A stretch of DNA of 63,648 bases from Lampropedia hyalina DSM 16112 (GTDB taxonomy: Bacteria > Pseudomonadota > Gammaproteobacteria > Burkholderiales > Burkholderiaceae_C): NCBI RefSeq assembly GCF_900129055.1, contig NZ_FQUZ01000018.1:1-63648 (forward strand). Reading direction: 5' to 3'. Positions 44,421-53,843 of this stretch are shown here, piece by piece; position 1 is the stretch's first letter; the number at the start of each line of letters is the position of its first letter. The position numbers were made by a program, and so were the translations under genes. The notes below the pieces were generated by a model, which saw nothing but the letters and a program-made list of their open reading frames with translations, made no database searches and had not been told where the DNA came from.

Positions 44421-46094
44421 ATGAATGAGCACCGCCCCTGGCTGGCCGCCTATCCGCCTGGCGTTCCCGCCGACATCAACGCCGACCAGTACGCCTCGCT
44501 GTTAGAGCTGATGCAGGAAGCCTTCCAGCTCCATGCCGCCAAAACCGCCTACAGCTATATGGGCAAGGATTTCAGCTTCCATGAAATAGATGCCCATAGC
44601 CGCCACTTTGCTGCCTATCTGCAAAGCCTGCACCTGCCCCAAGGTGCACGGGTGGCCGTGATGATGCCCAATGTCGTGCAGTACCCAATTGCCGTGGCAG
44701 GCATTCTGCGGGCAGGTCTGGTGCTGGTGAACGTCAATCCGCTCTACACCGCACGCGAACTGGCCCACCAGCTTCAGGATAGCGGGGCCTGCACCATCGT
44801 CATCATGGAAAACTTTGCCCACACGCTGCAAGCCTGCCTGGCATCGCATGAAACGGCGATAGCCCACACCATCGTCGCCAGCATGGGGGACCGGCTGGGC
44901 TGGTTGCGCGGTGCACTGGTCAATGGCGTGGTGCGGCACGTCAGGCAACTGGTTCCGGCCTTCCATCTGCCACAGGCCACGCCCTTCAATACCGCTTTGG
45001 AACAAGGTGAAGACCTGCCACTGGCGACAGTGCCCATACACCCCGAAGACCTGGCCGTGCTACAATACACAGGCGGCACGACGGGCGTGAGCAAGGGAGC
45101 CATGCTCAGCCACCGCAACATCATTGCCAATGTGCTGCAATCCGAAGCATGGAATGCACCGGCCATGCAGGGCATCCCACCCGATGAACAGCCGACCAGT
45201 GTCTGCGCCCTGCCGCTCTATCACATCTTTGCCTTCACCATCAACATGATGCTGGGAATGCGCACCGGCTCCAGGAACATCCTGCTGCCCAACCCGCGCG
45301 ACCTGCCTGCCGTGCTCAAGGAGCTGTCCAGGCAGCGTTTTCACACCTTTCCGGCCGTCAATACCCTGTTCAACAGCCTGGCCCACCACCCCGATTTCCA
45401 CACCGTGGACTGGAGCCATCTGCGGCTTTCCGTCGGCGGGGGAGCCGCCGTGCAGCGGCAGGTCGCGCAGCTATGGCTGGAGCGAACCGGCTGCCCGATC
45501 TGCGAAGGCTACGGCCTGTCGGAAACCAGCCCATCCGTGACCTGCAACCCCGTCACCAGCAAGGAATTCACCGGCACAATCGGCCTGCCCCTGCCCAGCA
45601 CCTGGGTGCAATGCGTGGACAGCGAAGGCGTGGCCGTGCCGCAGGGCGACGTGGGAGAAATTGCCATCCGGGGGCCGCAGGTCATGCTGGGCTACTGGCA
45701 ACGCCCCCATGACACCGCCCAGGTGACCACAGCACAGGGTTACCTGCTCACCGGCGACATGGGCGTGATGGATGTCCACGGCTATGTGCGCCTGGTCGAT
45801 CGCAAGAAAGACATGATTCTGGTCAGCGGCTTCAACGTATTCCCCAACGAAATCGAAGAAGTCATGATGACCATGGATGGCATTCTGGAATGTGCTGCCG
45901 TCGGTATTGCCGATGAACAGTCCGGCGAGGCCGTCAAGTTGGTGGTGGTGCCCCGAGACCATGCAATCACTGAGGACGACATCCACGCATTCAGCCGCGC
46001 CAACCTGACGGGCTACAAACGCCCGAAAGTGATCGAATTCCGCTCGGAACTGCCCAAAACACCGGTCGGCAAGATTCTGCGCCGACGGCTGTGA
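44421..46094 (+). CDS. fadD: long-chain fatty acyl-CoA ligase (FadD-like)
   Basis: 557 residues of the ANL superfamily. The AMP-binding motif YTGGTTGVSKGAMLSHRN is at about 216-233, GYGLSETSPSVTCNP is the A5 motif, LLTGDMGVMDVHGYVRLVDR carries the A7/A8 hinge aspartate and arginine, and PKTPVGKILRRRL is the C-terminal lysine motif. It activates fatty acids to acyl-CoA for beta-oxidation. GGGAGAT precedes the ATG. It stands alone next to the polysaccharide locus. Confidence 0.9.
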   Translation: MNEHRPWLAAYPPGVPADINADQYASLLELMQEAFQLHAAKTAYSYMGKDFSFHEIDAHSRHFAAYLQSLHLPQGARVAVMMPNVVQYPIAVAGILRAGLVLVNVNPLYTARELAHQLQDSGACTIVIMENFAHTLQACLASHETAIAHTIVASMGDRLGWLRGALVNGVVRHVRQLVPAFHLPQATPFNTALEQGEDLPLATVPIHPEDLAVLQYTGGTTGVSKGAMLSHRNIIANVLQSEAWNAPAMQGIPPDEQPTSVCALPLYHIFAFTINMMLGMRTGSRNILLPNPRDLPAVLKELSRQRFHTFPAVNTLFNSLAHHPDFHTVDWSHLRLSVGGGAAVQRQVAQLWLERTGCPICEGYGLSETSPSVTCNPVTSKEFTGTIGLPLPSTWVQCVDSEGVAVPQGDVGEIAIRGPQVMLGYWQRPHDTAQVTTAQGYLLTGDMGVMDVHGYVRLVDRKKDMILVSGFNVFPNEIEEVMMTMDGILECAAVGIADEQSGEAVKLVVVPRDHAITEDDIHAFSRANLTGYKRPKVIEFRSELPKTPVGKILRRRL

Positions 46095-46116
46095 AGCAGC
46101 GCAGCCATAGAAAGAC

Positions 46117-48282
46117 TCACCGGGGTGCGTCCCCTGCTTCCTGCTGCACCCGGTTGCGCTGCTGCTGGAGATACAGCCAGTCCACAATATCACCGCTGGC
46201 ACGGTAGCCCGATACCGTCGCCTGCAAAATCTGGCGCATGCGGGGATAGTCCTTCGCCTGTACCGCCAACAGCAGTTGTTCCAGCACCGCCTTGAACTCA
46301 TCCCATGGCACGAACTCCTCGTTCGCCCGCATGATCTTGCTGTGTTCGGTGGCCGTCACATTCTCGCCAATCAGCAGTTCCTCGTATAGTTTTTCACCTG
46401 GGCGCAAACCGGTAAATTCAATTTCGATATCGCCCTTCGGATTCTCGGCAGAGCACACCGTCAAACCCGACAGCCGGATGATCTTCTGCGCCAGCTCGGC
46501 AATCTTCACCGGCTCGCCCATGTCCAGCACAAACACATCCCCACCCTGCCCCAGCGAACCCGCCTGAATCACCAGTTGCGCCGCCTCGGGAATCGTCATG
46601 AAAAACCGCGTGATGTTTGGATGCGTCACGGTCACCGGCCCACCCTGTGCAATCTGCTGGCGAAACAGTGGAATCACCGAGCCGGAAGACCCCAGCACAT
46701 TGCCAAAGCGCACCATCGTGAAACGGGTGCGGTTGGGCACGGGCGTCTTGGGCAATGGAAACACAATCACCGATGAAGGCAGCACCGCCTCGGCATCAAA
46801 CAGCACCGGCATGGTTTCCTGACTCAAAGCCTGCAACACCATCTCCGCCAAACGTTTAGTTCCACCCATCACATTGGTCGGGCGCACCGCCTTGTCCGTC
46901 GAAATCAGCACAAAATTGGACACGCCACCTTGAATCGCAGCCTGTGCCGTATACAGCGTACCCATCACATTGTTGAGCACGCCCTCCACCATATTGTGCT
47001 CCACCATCGGCACATGCTTGTAAGCGGCTGCGTGGTACACGGTATCCACGTTCCAGGCCCGCATCACTGCCAGCAAGCGTCTGGGGTTGCGGATAGAACT
47101 CAGAATCGGCACCAGCGTCACCGCCAGGCCCTGACGGTGAATGCGCTGCTCCAGCTCCATCTGAATGCTGTAGAGGTTGTACTCGCTGTGCTCGAACAGA
47201 ATCAAGGTGGTGGCCCCACTGCCCACAATCTGGCGGCACAGCTCCGAGCCAATCGAACCGCCCGCTCCGGTCACCAGCACCACCTGATCCTTGATGCAGC
47301 GTGCAAACAAATCCTCACGGGGCGGCACCGCGTCGCGCCCCAGCAAATCGGCAATGTCCACCGCCTGAATATCACTCACCTTCAGATGGCCATTGGCCAG
47401 ATCGAGAATGGCAGGAATACTGCGCACCTGCACCGGAAACTGCTGCAACTGCTCCAGCACCTCCTTGCGCCGTGTGCGCGATGCAGAAGGAATCGCCAGC
47501 AACACCTCCTGCGCGGCAGTTTCCTTCAACATGCACGCCACCTGATCGGCTGCGTAAATGGGCAAACCCGCCACCACCTGACCTTCGAGGGTTGGGTCGT
47601 CATCCACGAACGCCACCGGCTGCATGGCGCGGCCTGTGCGCAACGCCGCCACCAACTGGTTACCCGCCGCCCCGGCTCCCCACACCGCCACCCGTGTACT
47701 GTATTGTTCCCGGGCAACCGCTGGCCCGTGTGCACCTGCTGCAACGGCAGGCTGCTCCCGCTCTGAATGCCAGTGTCGCAAGCCTCGCTCCAGATCGCCC
47801 ACAAAAAACGCCCGCATCAGCACCCGCAAGCCACCCACCAGCAGCAATGAAAAACACCAGTAATTCAAAATAGCCGACCGGGGAATGGCACGCGGTGCTG
47901 CCGTACCCAGAAGCCACAGCAGAAACACCAGCCCTAGTGTCGCCAGCGTCACGGCCTTCAACACCTGCGCCTGTGCATGAATGCCAAAAAACCGCAGCAC
48001 GGCACGATACAAGCCGAGCCGCACAAAAACCGGAATCGCCACCACTGGGGCCAGCAAAAAACCCAGCCGGTAATCCCAGAGCCGGAACCCCATGCCGGCA
48101 TCCAGCCCCAGCCGCACCAGCAAAGCCAACCACAAGGCAATCCAGAGCAGCCACACATCCACCAGTACCTGAAGCAAACGCTTCTGCCCCCTGGACAAAG
48201 CCAGCATCCGCTGGCGCACCCGCGCCAGTACCGCCAGCACGGAATTCTTGGCCACCCCCATTCGCGTACCGCCCACCTTCAT
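46117..48282 (-). CDS. WbpM/PglF-type UDP-GlcNAc 4,6-dehydratase (FlaA1/CapD family)
   Basis: 721 residues. ATG 48282 overlaps the aminotransferase stop (ATGA). Four N-terminal membrane helices (about 30-150) are followed by a CoA-binding-like Rossmann domain with RVAVWGAGAAGNQLVAALRT. The catalytic SDR domain has LVTGAGGSIGSELCRQI and the active-site STDKAVRPTNVMGGTKR, with methionine and lysine in place of the usual tyrosine. It makes UDP-4-keto-6-deoxy-GlcNAc at the membrane. The adjacent aminotransferase and acetyltransferase suggest a bacillosamine-like product. It is the last gene of the locus. Confidence 0.9.
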   Translation of the reverse strand: MKVGGTRMGVAKNSVLAVLARVRQRMLALSRGQKRLLQVLVDVWLLWIALWLALLVRLGLDAGMGFRLWDYRLGFLLAPVVAIPVFVRLGLYRAVLRFFGIHAQAQVLKAVTLATLGLVFLLWLLGTAAPRAIPRSAILNYWCFSLLLVGGLRVLMRAFFVGDLERGLRHWHSEREQPAVAAGAHGPAVAREQYSTRVAVWGAGAAGNQLVAALRTGRAMQPVAFVDDDPTLEGQVVAGLPIYAADQVACMLKETAAQEVLLAIPSASRTRRKEVLEQLQQFPVQVRSIPAILDLANGHLKVSDIQAVDIADLLGRDAVPPREDLFARCIKDQVVLVTGAGGSIGSELCRQIVGSGATTLILFEHSEYNLYSIQMELEQRIHRQGLAVTLVPILSSIRNPRRLLAVMRAWNVDTVYHAAAYKHVPMVEHNMVEGVLNNVMGTLYTAQAAIQGGVSNFVLISTDKAVRPTNVMGGTKRLAEMVLQALSQETMPVLFDAEAVLPSSVIVFPLPKTPVPNRTRFTMVRFGNVLGSSGSVIPLFRQQIAQGGPVTVTHPNITRFFMTIPEAAQLVIQAGSLGQGGDVFVLDMGEPVKIAELAQKIIRLSGLTVCSAENPKGDIEIEFTGLRPGEKLYEELLIGENVTATEHSKIMRANEEFVPWDEFKAVLEQLLLAVQAKDYPRMRQILQATVSGYRASGDIVDWLYLQQQRNRVQQEAGDAPR

Positions 48283-49469
48283 TCCACCACCGAAGCCTGA
48301 GCCAACACCGTATCCAGTGCGGCCACTGTTGCATCCATCTCGGCTTCGGTCAAAGTTGGATGCACCAACAGCATCACACTGGTCTGCCCCAGTTCCTGTG
48401 CCACCGGTAAACGCTGCGCAGGCCGCCACCCCGTGCCATCGAAGGCCTTCTCCAGATACACCTCGGAGCAAGACCCCTGATATGCCGCAACGCCGCGCTC
48501 CATCAACGCATCCACAATCCGGTCACGGCTCCAGCCCACCGCCAATTTTTCAGGGCGCACATAGAAATAAGCCTTGTACTGTGCATGAGCCGTCTGCCCA
48601 TCATGCGTGTCCAGCAAAGGCACGCGTGCAACCGCATGGCGCGCTGCCGTGCGTGCAATGGCCGCTGCATTCCTGGTACGCAATTGCGTCCACTGCGCCA
48701 TGCGCTTGAGCTGAATGCGGCCAATCACCGCCTGCACCTCCATCATGCGCCAATTCGTACCGAAGCCCTCGATGACCCAGCGAAAGCCTGGCGGGTGCTG
48801 GCGTTCGTACACCGCCTCATAGCTCTTGCCATGATCCTTGTAAGCCCACATGCAAGCCCACAAATCGCGGTCATTGGTCGTCACCATGCCCCCTTCGCCC
48901 CCCGTGGTCATGATCTTGTCCTGGCAAAAACTCCAGGCCCCCACATCCCCCAATGTCCCGACGCTGCGCCCCTTGTAGCGCGCTCCATGCGCCTGGGCAC
49001 AGTCCTCGATCACCTTGAGGCCATGCTGCCGTGCCAGCTCCAGAATCGGATCCATATCGGCAGGCCATCCCGCCAGATGCACCACGATGATTGCCTTCGT
49101 GCGTGGTGTCAATACCCTGGCAATCGTCTGTGCCGACAGATTGCCACTGTCTGACTCCACGTCTGCAAATACCGGAACGGCTCCCGCATTCACCACACAG
49201 GACACACTCGCCATGAATGTGCGTGGTGTCACCACCACCTCGTCACCAGGCCCAATGCCCAGGGCATGCAAAGCCACATCCAGTGCCAGGGTTCCATTGC
49301 CCACTGCCACGGCATGGGCTGCCCCCGTCCAGTCAGCAAACTCCTTCTCGAACATCCGGCACTCGGAGCCTGTCCAGTAGTTCACCCGATTCGAGAGAAT
49401 CACATCCCGCACCGCATCGGCCTCTTCCTGTGTGAACGAAGGCCAGGGAGAAAAAGAAGTATTCAACAT
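48279..49469 (-). CDS. DegT/DnrJ/EryC1-family sugar aminotransferase (PglE-like)
   Basis: 396 residues. The PLP lysine lies in WSFCQDKIMTTGGEGGMVTT, and VAVGNGTLALDVALHALGIG and VIEDCAQAHGARYKG are family signatures. It transfers an amino group to a 4-keto-6-deoxy sugar nucleotide. With the dehydratase it would make UDP-4-amino-4,6-dideoxy-GlcNAc. The 176 bases upstream are AT-rich and contain the MaoC terminator and a possible promoter. Confidence 0.9.
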   Translation of the reverse strand: MLNTSFSPWPSFTQEEADAVRDVILSNRVNYWTGSECRMFEKEFADWTGAAHAVAVGNGTLALDVALHALGIGPGDEVVVTPRTFMASVSCVVNAGAVPVFADVESDSGNLSAQTIARVLTPRTKAIIVVHLAGWPADMDPILELARQHGLKVIEDCAQAHGARYKGRSVGTLGDVGAWSFCQDKIMTTGGEGGMVTTNDRDLWACMWAYKDHGKSYEAVYERQHPPGFRWVIEGFGTNWRMMEVQAVIGRIQLKRMAQWTQLRTRNAAAIARTAARHAVARVPLLDTHDGQTAHAQYKAYFYVRPEKLAVGWSRDRIVDALMERGVAAYQGSCSEVYLEKAFDGTGWRPAQRLPVAQELGQTSVMLLVHPTLTEAEMDATVAALDTVLAQASVVE

Positions 49470-49517
49470 ATCAACTCAACAATGCAATCCAGATGTTTCT
49501 AATCAACACAAGATAAA

Positions 49518-49548
49518 ACTATACGTTACGATGAAGACAGAGTGGTAA
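49518..49548 (-). promoter_or_regulatory. possible promoter for the aminotransferase-dehydratase pair
   Basis: On the minus strand TTACCA (49548-49543) and TATAGT (49523-49518) are 19 bases apart, about 50 bases upstream of the aminotransferase. Spacing and -35 are weak, but a strong terminator lies just before, so some new promoter is expected here. Confidence 0.3.
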
Positions 49549-49583
49549 TTTTACTGATACAAGACAGTCAAGCCATTGAGATG

Positions 49584-49620
49584 GCTCAAAAAAACATCCT
49601 CCCGTGGGGGAGGATGTGTT
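49584..49620 (-). terminator. intrinsic terminator after the MaoC gene
   Basis: ACATCCTCCC (49594-49603), loop GTG and GGGGAGGATGT (49607-49617) form a strong stem. On the minus strand it is followed by seven T's. It would stop the transcript of the upper part of the polysaccharide locus. Confidence 0.85.
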
Positions 49621-49645
49621 CATGGCATATTGTGTGGTTCTGGGA

Positions 49646-50092
49646 TCACACCACTTCAGGAATGTAAAGCTCGGCTTCCCCTGTAACCACGGCACGATCG
49701 TTCACCGTCCCCACGGTCTCGAACAGCACGCGGCGACGCTCCATGTCCACCGACACCACCTTCACGGTAGCCACCACCGTATCGCCAATGTACACAGGCC
49801 GCTTGAACTTCACGCTCTGGGAGATATAGATACAGCCCGGCCCAGGCAACTCCATGCCAAACAACGCCGAGAAAAACCCTGCGGACAGAATACCGTGCGC
49901 AATACGCTTGCCAAACTGCGTCGATGCCGCATACTCATCGCTCAAATGCACAGGATTGCGATCACCCGTCACCGCAGCAAACGCCTGAATATCCGCATCG
50001 GTAATCAACTGCGAACGGCTCACCGACATCCCTGGCTTGATCTCCTCGATCGGCACTCCACGGGGAACTTCCAACACAACAGCATCACTCAT
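49646..50092 (-). CDS. MaoC-family (R)-specific enoyl-CoA hydratase
   Basis: 148 residues of the hot-dog fold. The hydratase motif is AFAAVTGDRNPVHLSDEYAA, with catalytic Asp and His, followed by GKRIAHGILSAGFFSALFG. It would hydrate trans-2-enoyl-CoA to (R)-3-hydroxyacyl-CoA. It sits between the sugar acyltransferase and the sugar aminotransferase, so it may supply a 3-hydroxyacyl group for sugar N-acylation; this is inference. A role in fatty-acid or polyhydroxyalkanoate metabolism is the alternative. Confidence 0.88.
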   Translation of the reverse strand: MSDAVVLEVPRGVPIEEIKPGMSVSRSQLITDADIQAFAAVTGDRNPVHLSDEYAASTQFGKRIAHGILSAGFFSALFGMELPGPGCIYISQSVKFKRPVYIGDTVVATVKVVSVDMERRRVLFETVGTVNDRAVVTGEAELYIPEVV

Positions 50093-50282
50093 TTCAACGT
50101 CTCCTTTGGAACAATTAATCCGCGCAGATGGGAAATAGTGTGTGCAAGCCCAAACCTGAGACTCTCACACCTCACGCCCTCCGCTGCATTCAAGTATATG
50201 CCGGATACACCCCCTTATACGGTAGCCCGCTGCTGTTTGCCCCAATCCAGGGCATCACCTTGAGGGATATTCCTCCTCCATC

Positions 50283-50948
50283 TCACGCCACGGTGGTGCC
50301 CATCACCCTGGCCGGGTTGCCCACCACCGTAGTACCTGGCTCCACACTCCGAGTCACCACCGCACCCATGCCCACCACCGCGCCCCGTCCAATCACCAGC
50401 GGCTTGCCCGGCTGCCCCTGCTTGATAACTGCTCCGGTGCCAATGTAAGCATGATCCTCAATCACCACATTGCCATTGCACTTCACTCCCGGCGCAAAGG
50501 TCACGAAATCACCCACCACGCAGTCATGCGCCACATAGCTGTACAAATTTGCATGAAAATGCCTGCCGATGCGGATATTGGAAGTCAGCGTCACAAACGG
50601 ACTGATCGCGGCCCCTTCTCCTATCGTCACCCCATCCATGACCACTGCATTGCCTGCCTGCACCGTCCATGGCGTGATGCCATCCGCCTGCAAACGTCCG
50701 GCCAGCCTCTCCCGCACCGCACTGTTGGCAATCGCAATCACTGCATGGTGTTCAATCGCGGGAATTTTCAGAAAATCCGCATAACTCAGCACCCGCTGCC
50801 CATTCACCTGTTCTGAATCAGGATGGTCGTCTATAAAAAAAAGACGCTCACTGGCAATACCTTGTGCTTCCAGTTGCCATCTGGCCAACGGCATAACTTC
50901 ACGCCCATAGCCACTGGCCCCATAAACCGCAAAAACCGTTTGGTGCAT
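50283..50948 (-). CDS. PglD/NeuD-family sugar O/N-acyltransferase
   Basis: 221 residues. An N-terminal Rossmann-like part (VFAVYGASGYGREVMPLA) binds the sugar nucleotide. A left-handed parallel beta-helix with hexapeptide repeats follows (AVVMDGVTIGEGAAISPFVT to KPLVIGRGAVVGMGAVVTRS). The catalytic histidine is probably in SYVAHDCVVGDFV. PglD acetylates the 4-amino group of UDP-4-amino-GlcNAc using acetyl-CoA. It lies 14 bases after the sugar transferase. The acyl group used here is not known. Confidence 0.88.
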   Translation of the reverse strand: MHQTVFAVYGASGYGREVMPLARWQLEAQGIASERLFFIDDHPDSEQVNGQRVLSYADFLKIPAIEHHAVIAIANSAVRERLAGRLQADGITPWTVQAGNAVVMDGVTIGEGAAISPFVTLTSNIRIGRHFHANLYSYVAHDCVVGDFVTFAPGVKCNGNVVIEDHAYIGTGAVIKQGQPGKPLVIGRGAVVGMGAVVTRSVEPGTTVVGNPARVMGTTVA

Positions 50949-50962
50949 GATGAATCTTGCCT

Positions 50963-51601
50963 TTAATTCGATGGAATGTCTGTTGAACTTGGGTGCAGTA
51001 AATTCGTATTTGGACTTCCTGTGAACTTCGGCATCGTGGCTTCGCCCTGGGCACTGATGCCATCACGTACCAGCACCTTCTTCACAGTGAGAAAAATGAT
51101 CTTCACATCGAGCCAGAAGGAACGGTGATCCACATACCAAACATCGAATGCAAACTTCTGCTCCCACGAAATCGCATTGCGCCCATTCACCTGCGCCCAA
51201 CCCGTCACCCCAGGCCGCACCTCATGCCGCCGTGCCTGCTCAGGCGAATACAGCGGCAAATATTCCACCAGCAACGGACGAGGCCCCACCAGGCTCATCT
51301 CCCCCTTCAGCACATTCCATAACTCTGGCAACTCATCCAGACTGCTGGAACGCAGAAACTGACCAAAAGGCGTGAGCCGCTCGGCATCGGGCAACGGCTG
51401 CCCATCCGGCCCTATCGCATCCCTCATCGTGCGAAACTTGACCATCCGAAACGGCGTGCCATGCAAACCGGGCCGCACCTGCTGAAACAGCACAGGCGAG
51501 CCCATCGTGCGACGCACCTTCCATGCCACCAGCAGCAGCACGGGAGAAAGCAACAGCAGCCCCGCCGCCGCCGCCACAAAATCAAAACAACGTTTCAGCA
51601 T
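50963..51601 (-). CDS. PglC/WcaJ-type undecaprenyl-phosphate phosphoglycosyltransferase
   Basis: 212 residues. MLKRCFDFVAAAAGLLLLSP is the re-entrant membrane helix of monotopic phosphoglycosyltransferases. KFRTMRDA and SLDELPELWNVLKGEMSLVG (then PRP) carry the Asp-Glu active site and the RPL-type motif. It transfers a phospho-sugar to undecaprenyl phosphate, the first step of repeat-unit assembly. The short form without extra N-terminal helices is PglC-like. A longer start at 51628 is less likely. Confidence 0.92.
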   Translation of the reverse strand: MLKRCFDFVAAAAGLLLLSPVLLLVAWKVRRTMGSPVLFQQVRPGLHGTPFRMVKFRTMRDAIGPDGQPLPDAERLTPFGQFLRSSSLDELPELWNVLKGEMSLVGPRPLLVEYLPLYSPEQARRHEVRPGVTGWAQVNGRNAISWEQKFAFDVWYVDHRSFWLDVKIIFLTVKKVLVRDGISAQGEATMPKFTGSPNTNLLHPSSTDIPSN

Positions 51602-51674
51602 TGCATGGTTCTCTCTGTACACGGCCACGCCACATAGTTCATTTAACAGGCCCTTTCATATTTTGAAAGGCTTA

Positions 51675-52797
51675 CTACTCAATTCCCATTTCCTTCAACA
51701 TCACCGCGTTCACCTTGTGTACATCGTATTTTTCTTCGGCAATCGCGCGTGAGCGTGCGCCCATGCGTTCGATCAGTTCTGGCTTCTCGATGAACTTCAG
51801 CATGGCGGCAGCCAGCGGCTCCACCGACTTGACCGGAACCAGAAAGCCATTGTCGCCATCCACCACTGTCTCGCGGCAGCCTGGCGCATCCGTGGTGATC
51901 ACGGGGCGGCCCATCGCCATGGCCTCCAGAATGGTTCGGGGAGTTCCTTCCGGGTAGAAAGAAGGCAGTACAAAAACCGAGCATGCACCTAGTGCGTTTC
52001 TTACATCATCAAGGCGTCCAAAGTATTTAATTGTTCCTGATTCAATCCATTCATCCAGTTCCTCTTTGGTTATTGCACCAGGATTCTCATCAATCCAGCC
52101 AACGAGGCTGAATGTCACCTCTGGTCGAGACCTTTTTATTAGGTTTGCAGCCTCTACGTACAAGCGGACTCCTTTTGATCCAAGCAACCTGGCAATGAGC
52201 AAAAAATTGATTTTTTCAGGAAATGGTACTGGGGTGTATTGGTCAATCCTGACCCCTGATCCGTTAACAACAATCGAAGGATTTTTTTTCAGAAATTATC
52301 CGGTACTTCTTGAGTAATATTTCATCATCTGGATTTTGTAGAAAAATTTTGCTCGACAAAGAAATAGAAATTTTGTAAAGAATCCTTACTAATGAATTCA
52401 AAAAATCTGAAGCACCTTCCGAGAAAGCATGCCCCAATCCTGATATCAATGAAAATCTGGCAGGAACCCCTGCAAGTCTGGCTGCGATCATGCCATAAAT
52501 CACAGGTTTTACTGTGTACGCGAAGACTATGTCTGGCTGCTCTTTTTTAATCAATCTGTATAAATGATAAAAACTGACAATATCCCTGATTGGATTCATT
52601 CCCGTTCTCTCCATCGGAAAATCAAATCCTTTAATGTTATTTTCGATCATGAAATTCACTATCAAATTATCTTCTTTTATTTTTGGTGCAGATAAACAAA
52701 TTTCATGGCCTTTTTTTGCGACTGCCATGATCAAATCTCCGCGAAAGCGCAACAAAGATTCTGCATATCCGGAAATCATTAAAAACTTCATTTTCAC
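51675..52797 (-). pseudogene. GT4-family glycosyltransferase, split by a frameshift
   Basis: Two frames make one gene. The N-terminal part (52797/52791-52264) begins MKFLMISGYAESLLRFRGDL with a GT-B donor-entry fold; the C-terminal part (to 51675) has FLLIARLLGSKGVRLYVEAA, VFVLPSFYPEGTPRTILEAM and PVITTDAPGCRET, the GT4 nucleotide-sugar site. They are separated at an eight-T run (52282-52289 on the plus strand). Removing one base there restores a continuous frame through ENPSIVVNGSGVRIDQYTP-like sequence. This could be a true loss, slipped-strand phase variation or a sequencing error. The gene is AT-rich, and it overlaps the end of galE. Confidence 0.85.
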
Positions 52798-53843
52798 AAC
52801 TCAAAATTAATATTGCTTTTTTGATAACCAACGGGATTCTGCAACTGCCAACGCCAAGTATCCCGCATCATGTCATGAAGACCGTGCTGGGTCTTCCAGC
52901 CCAATTCCATATCGGCTTTGGTCGGGTCTGCCCAGCATTCGGCAATATCGCCTGGCCTGCGTTCTACCACTTCATAAGGAACAACACGGCCACTGACCTG
53001 CTCGAAAGCCCGTACCATCTCCAGTACGCTATAACCCTTGCCTGTGCCGAGATTCCAGATGCCCAGTCCGGCATGCTTCTGGATGTAGTTCAATGCCTTC
53101 AAGTGCCCATCGGCCAGATCCACCACATGAATATAATCCCTTACGCCGGTGCCATCCGGCGTAAGGTAATCCCCGCCAAACACCGAAAGCTTCTTCAATC
53201 GTCCCACCGCCACCTGGCTGATAAAAGGCAGCAGATTATTCGGAATACCATTCGGATCCTCACCAATCAAACCGCTTTCATGTGCTCCCACCGGGTTGAA
53301 ATAGCGCAGCAATGCCACACACCAGCGCGCATCGCCAGCCGCCAGATCCGTCAGCATTTGCTCGACCATCCATTTGGAACGTCCGTAGGGATTGGTAGCC
53401 CCACCGACCGGCGCAGCCTCACTGATTGGCATCTGCTCAGGCACACCATATACCGTGGCTGAAGAACTGAACACGAGCCGAAATACCCCCGCTTGCGCCA
53501 TTACCTTGCACAACTGCAACGTACCCGCCACATTGTTGTCGTAATACATCAATGGCTCACGCACACTCTCACCCACAGCCTTCAGCCCCGCAAAATGCAG
53601 CACCGCATTGATTGAATGATCAGCAAAAATGCGCGCCAGCAGGGTCGTATCGCGCACATCGCCCTCGATGAAATGCGGCGCACGCCCCGCCAACTGGGCC
53701 ACACGCCGCAAGGACTCGGGCGAACTGTTGCTCAAATTGTCCAACACCAAAACTTCATGGCCTGCTTGCAGCAGGGCCAGTACGGTATGGGAGCCTATGT
53801 AGCCTGCGCCACCGGTTACCAACAAAGTCGAAACAGTAACCAT
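52794..53843 (-). CDS. galE: UDP-glucose 4-epimerase
   Basis: 349 residues. [19 protein letters not shown] is the NAD-binding motif, FSSSATVYG and the downstream [12 protein letters not shown] carry the Ser-Tyr-Lys triad, and [18 protein letters not shown] is typical of GalE. It interconverts UDP-glucose and UDP-galactose, and in some members the N-acetyl forms. ATG 53843 overlaps the preceding glycosyltransferase stop by one base (TGATG). Confidence 0.94.
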   Translation of the reverse strand: MVTVSTLLVTGGAGYIGSHTVLALLQAGHEVLVLDNLSNSSPESLRRVAQLAGRAPHFIEGDVRDTTLLARIFADHSINAVLHFAGLKAVGESVREPLMYYDNNVAGTLQLCKVMAQAGVFRLVFSSSATVYGVPEQMPISEAAPVGGATNPYGRSKWMVEQMLTDLAAGDARWCVALLRYFNPVGAHESGLIGEDPNGIPNNLLPFISQVAVGRLKKLSVFGGDYLTPDGTGVRDYIHVVDLADGHLKALNYIQKHAGLGIWNLGTGKGYSVLEMVRAFEQVSGRVVPYEVVERRPGDIAECWADPTKADMELGWKTQHGLHDMMRDTWRWQLQNPVGYQKSNINFEL

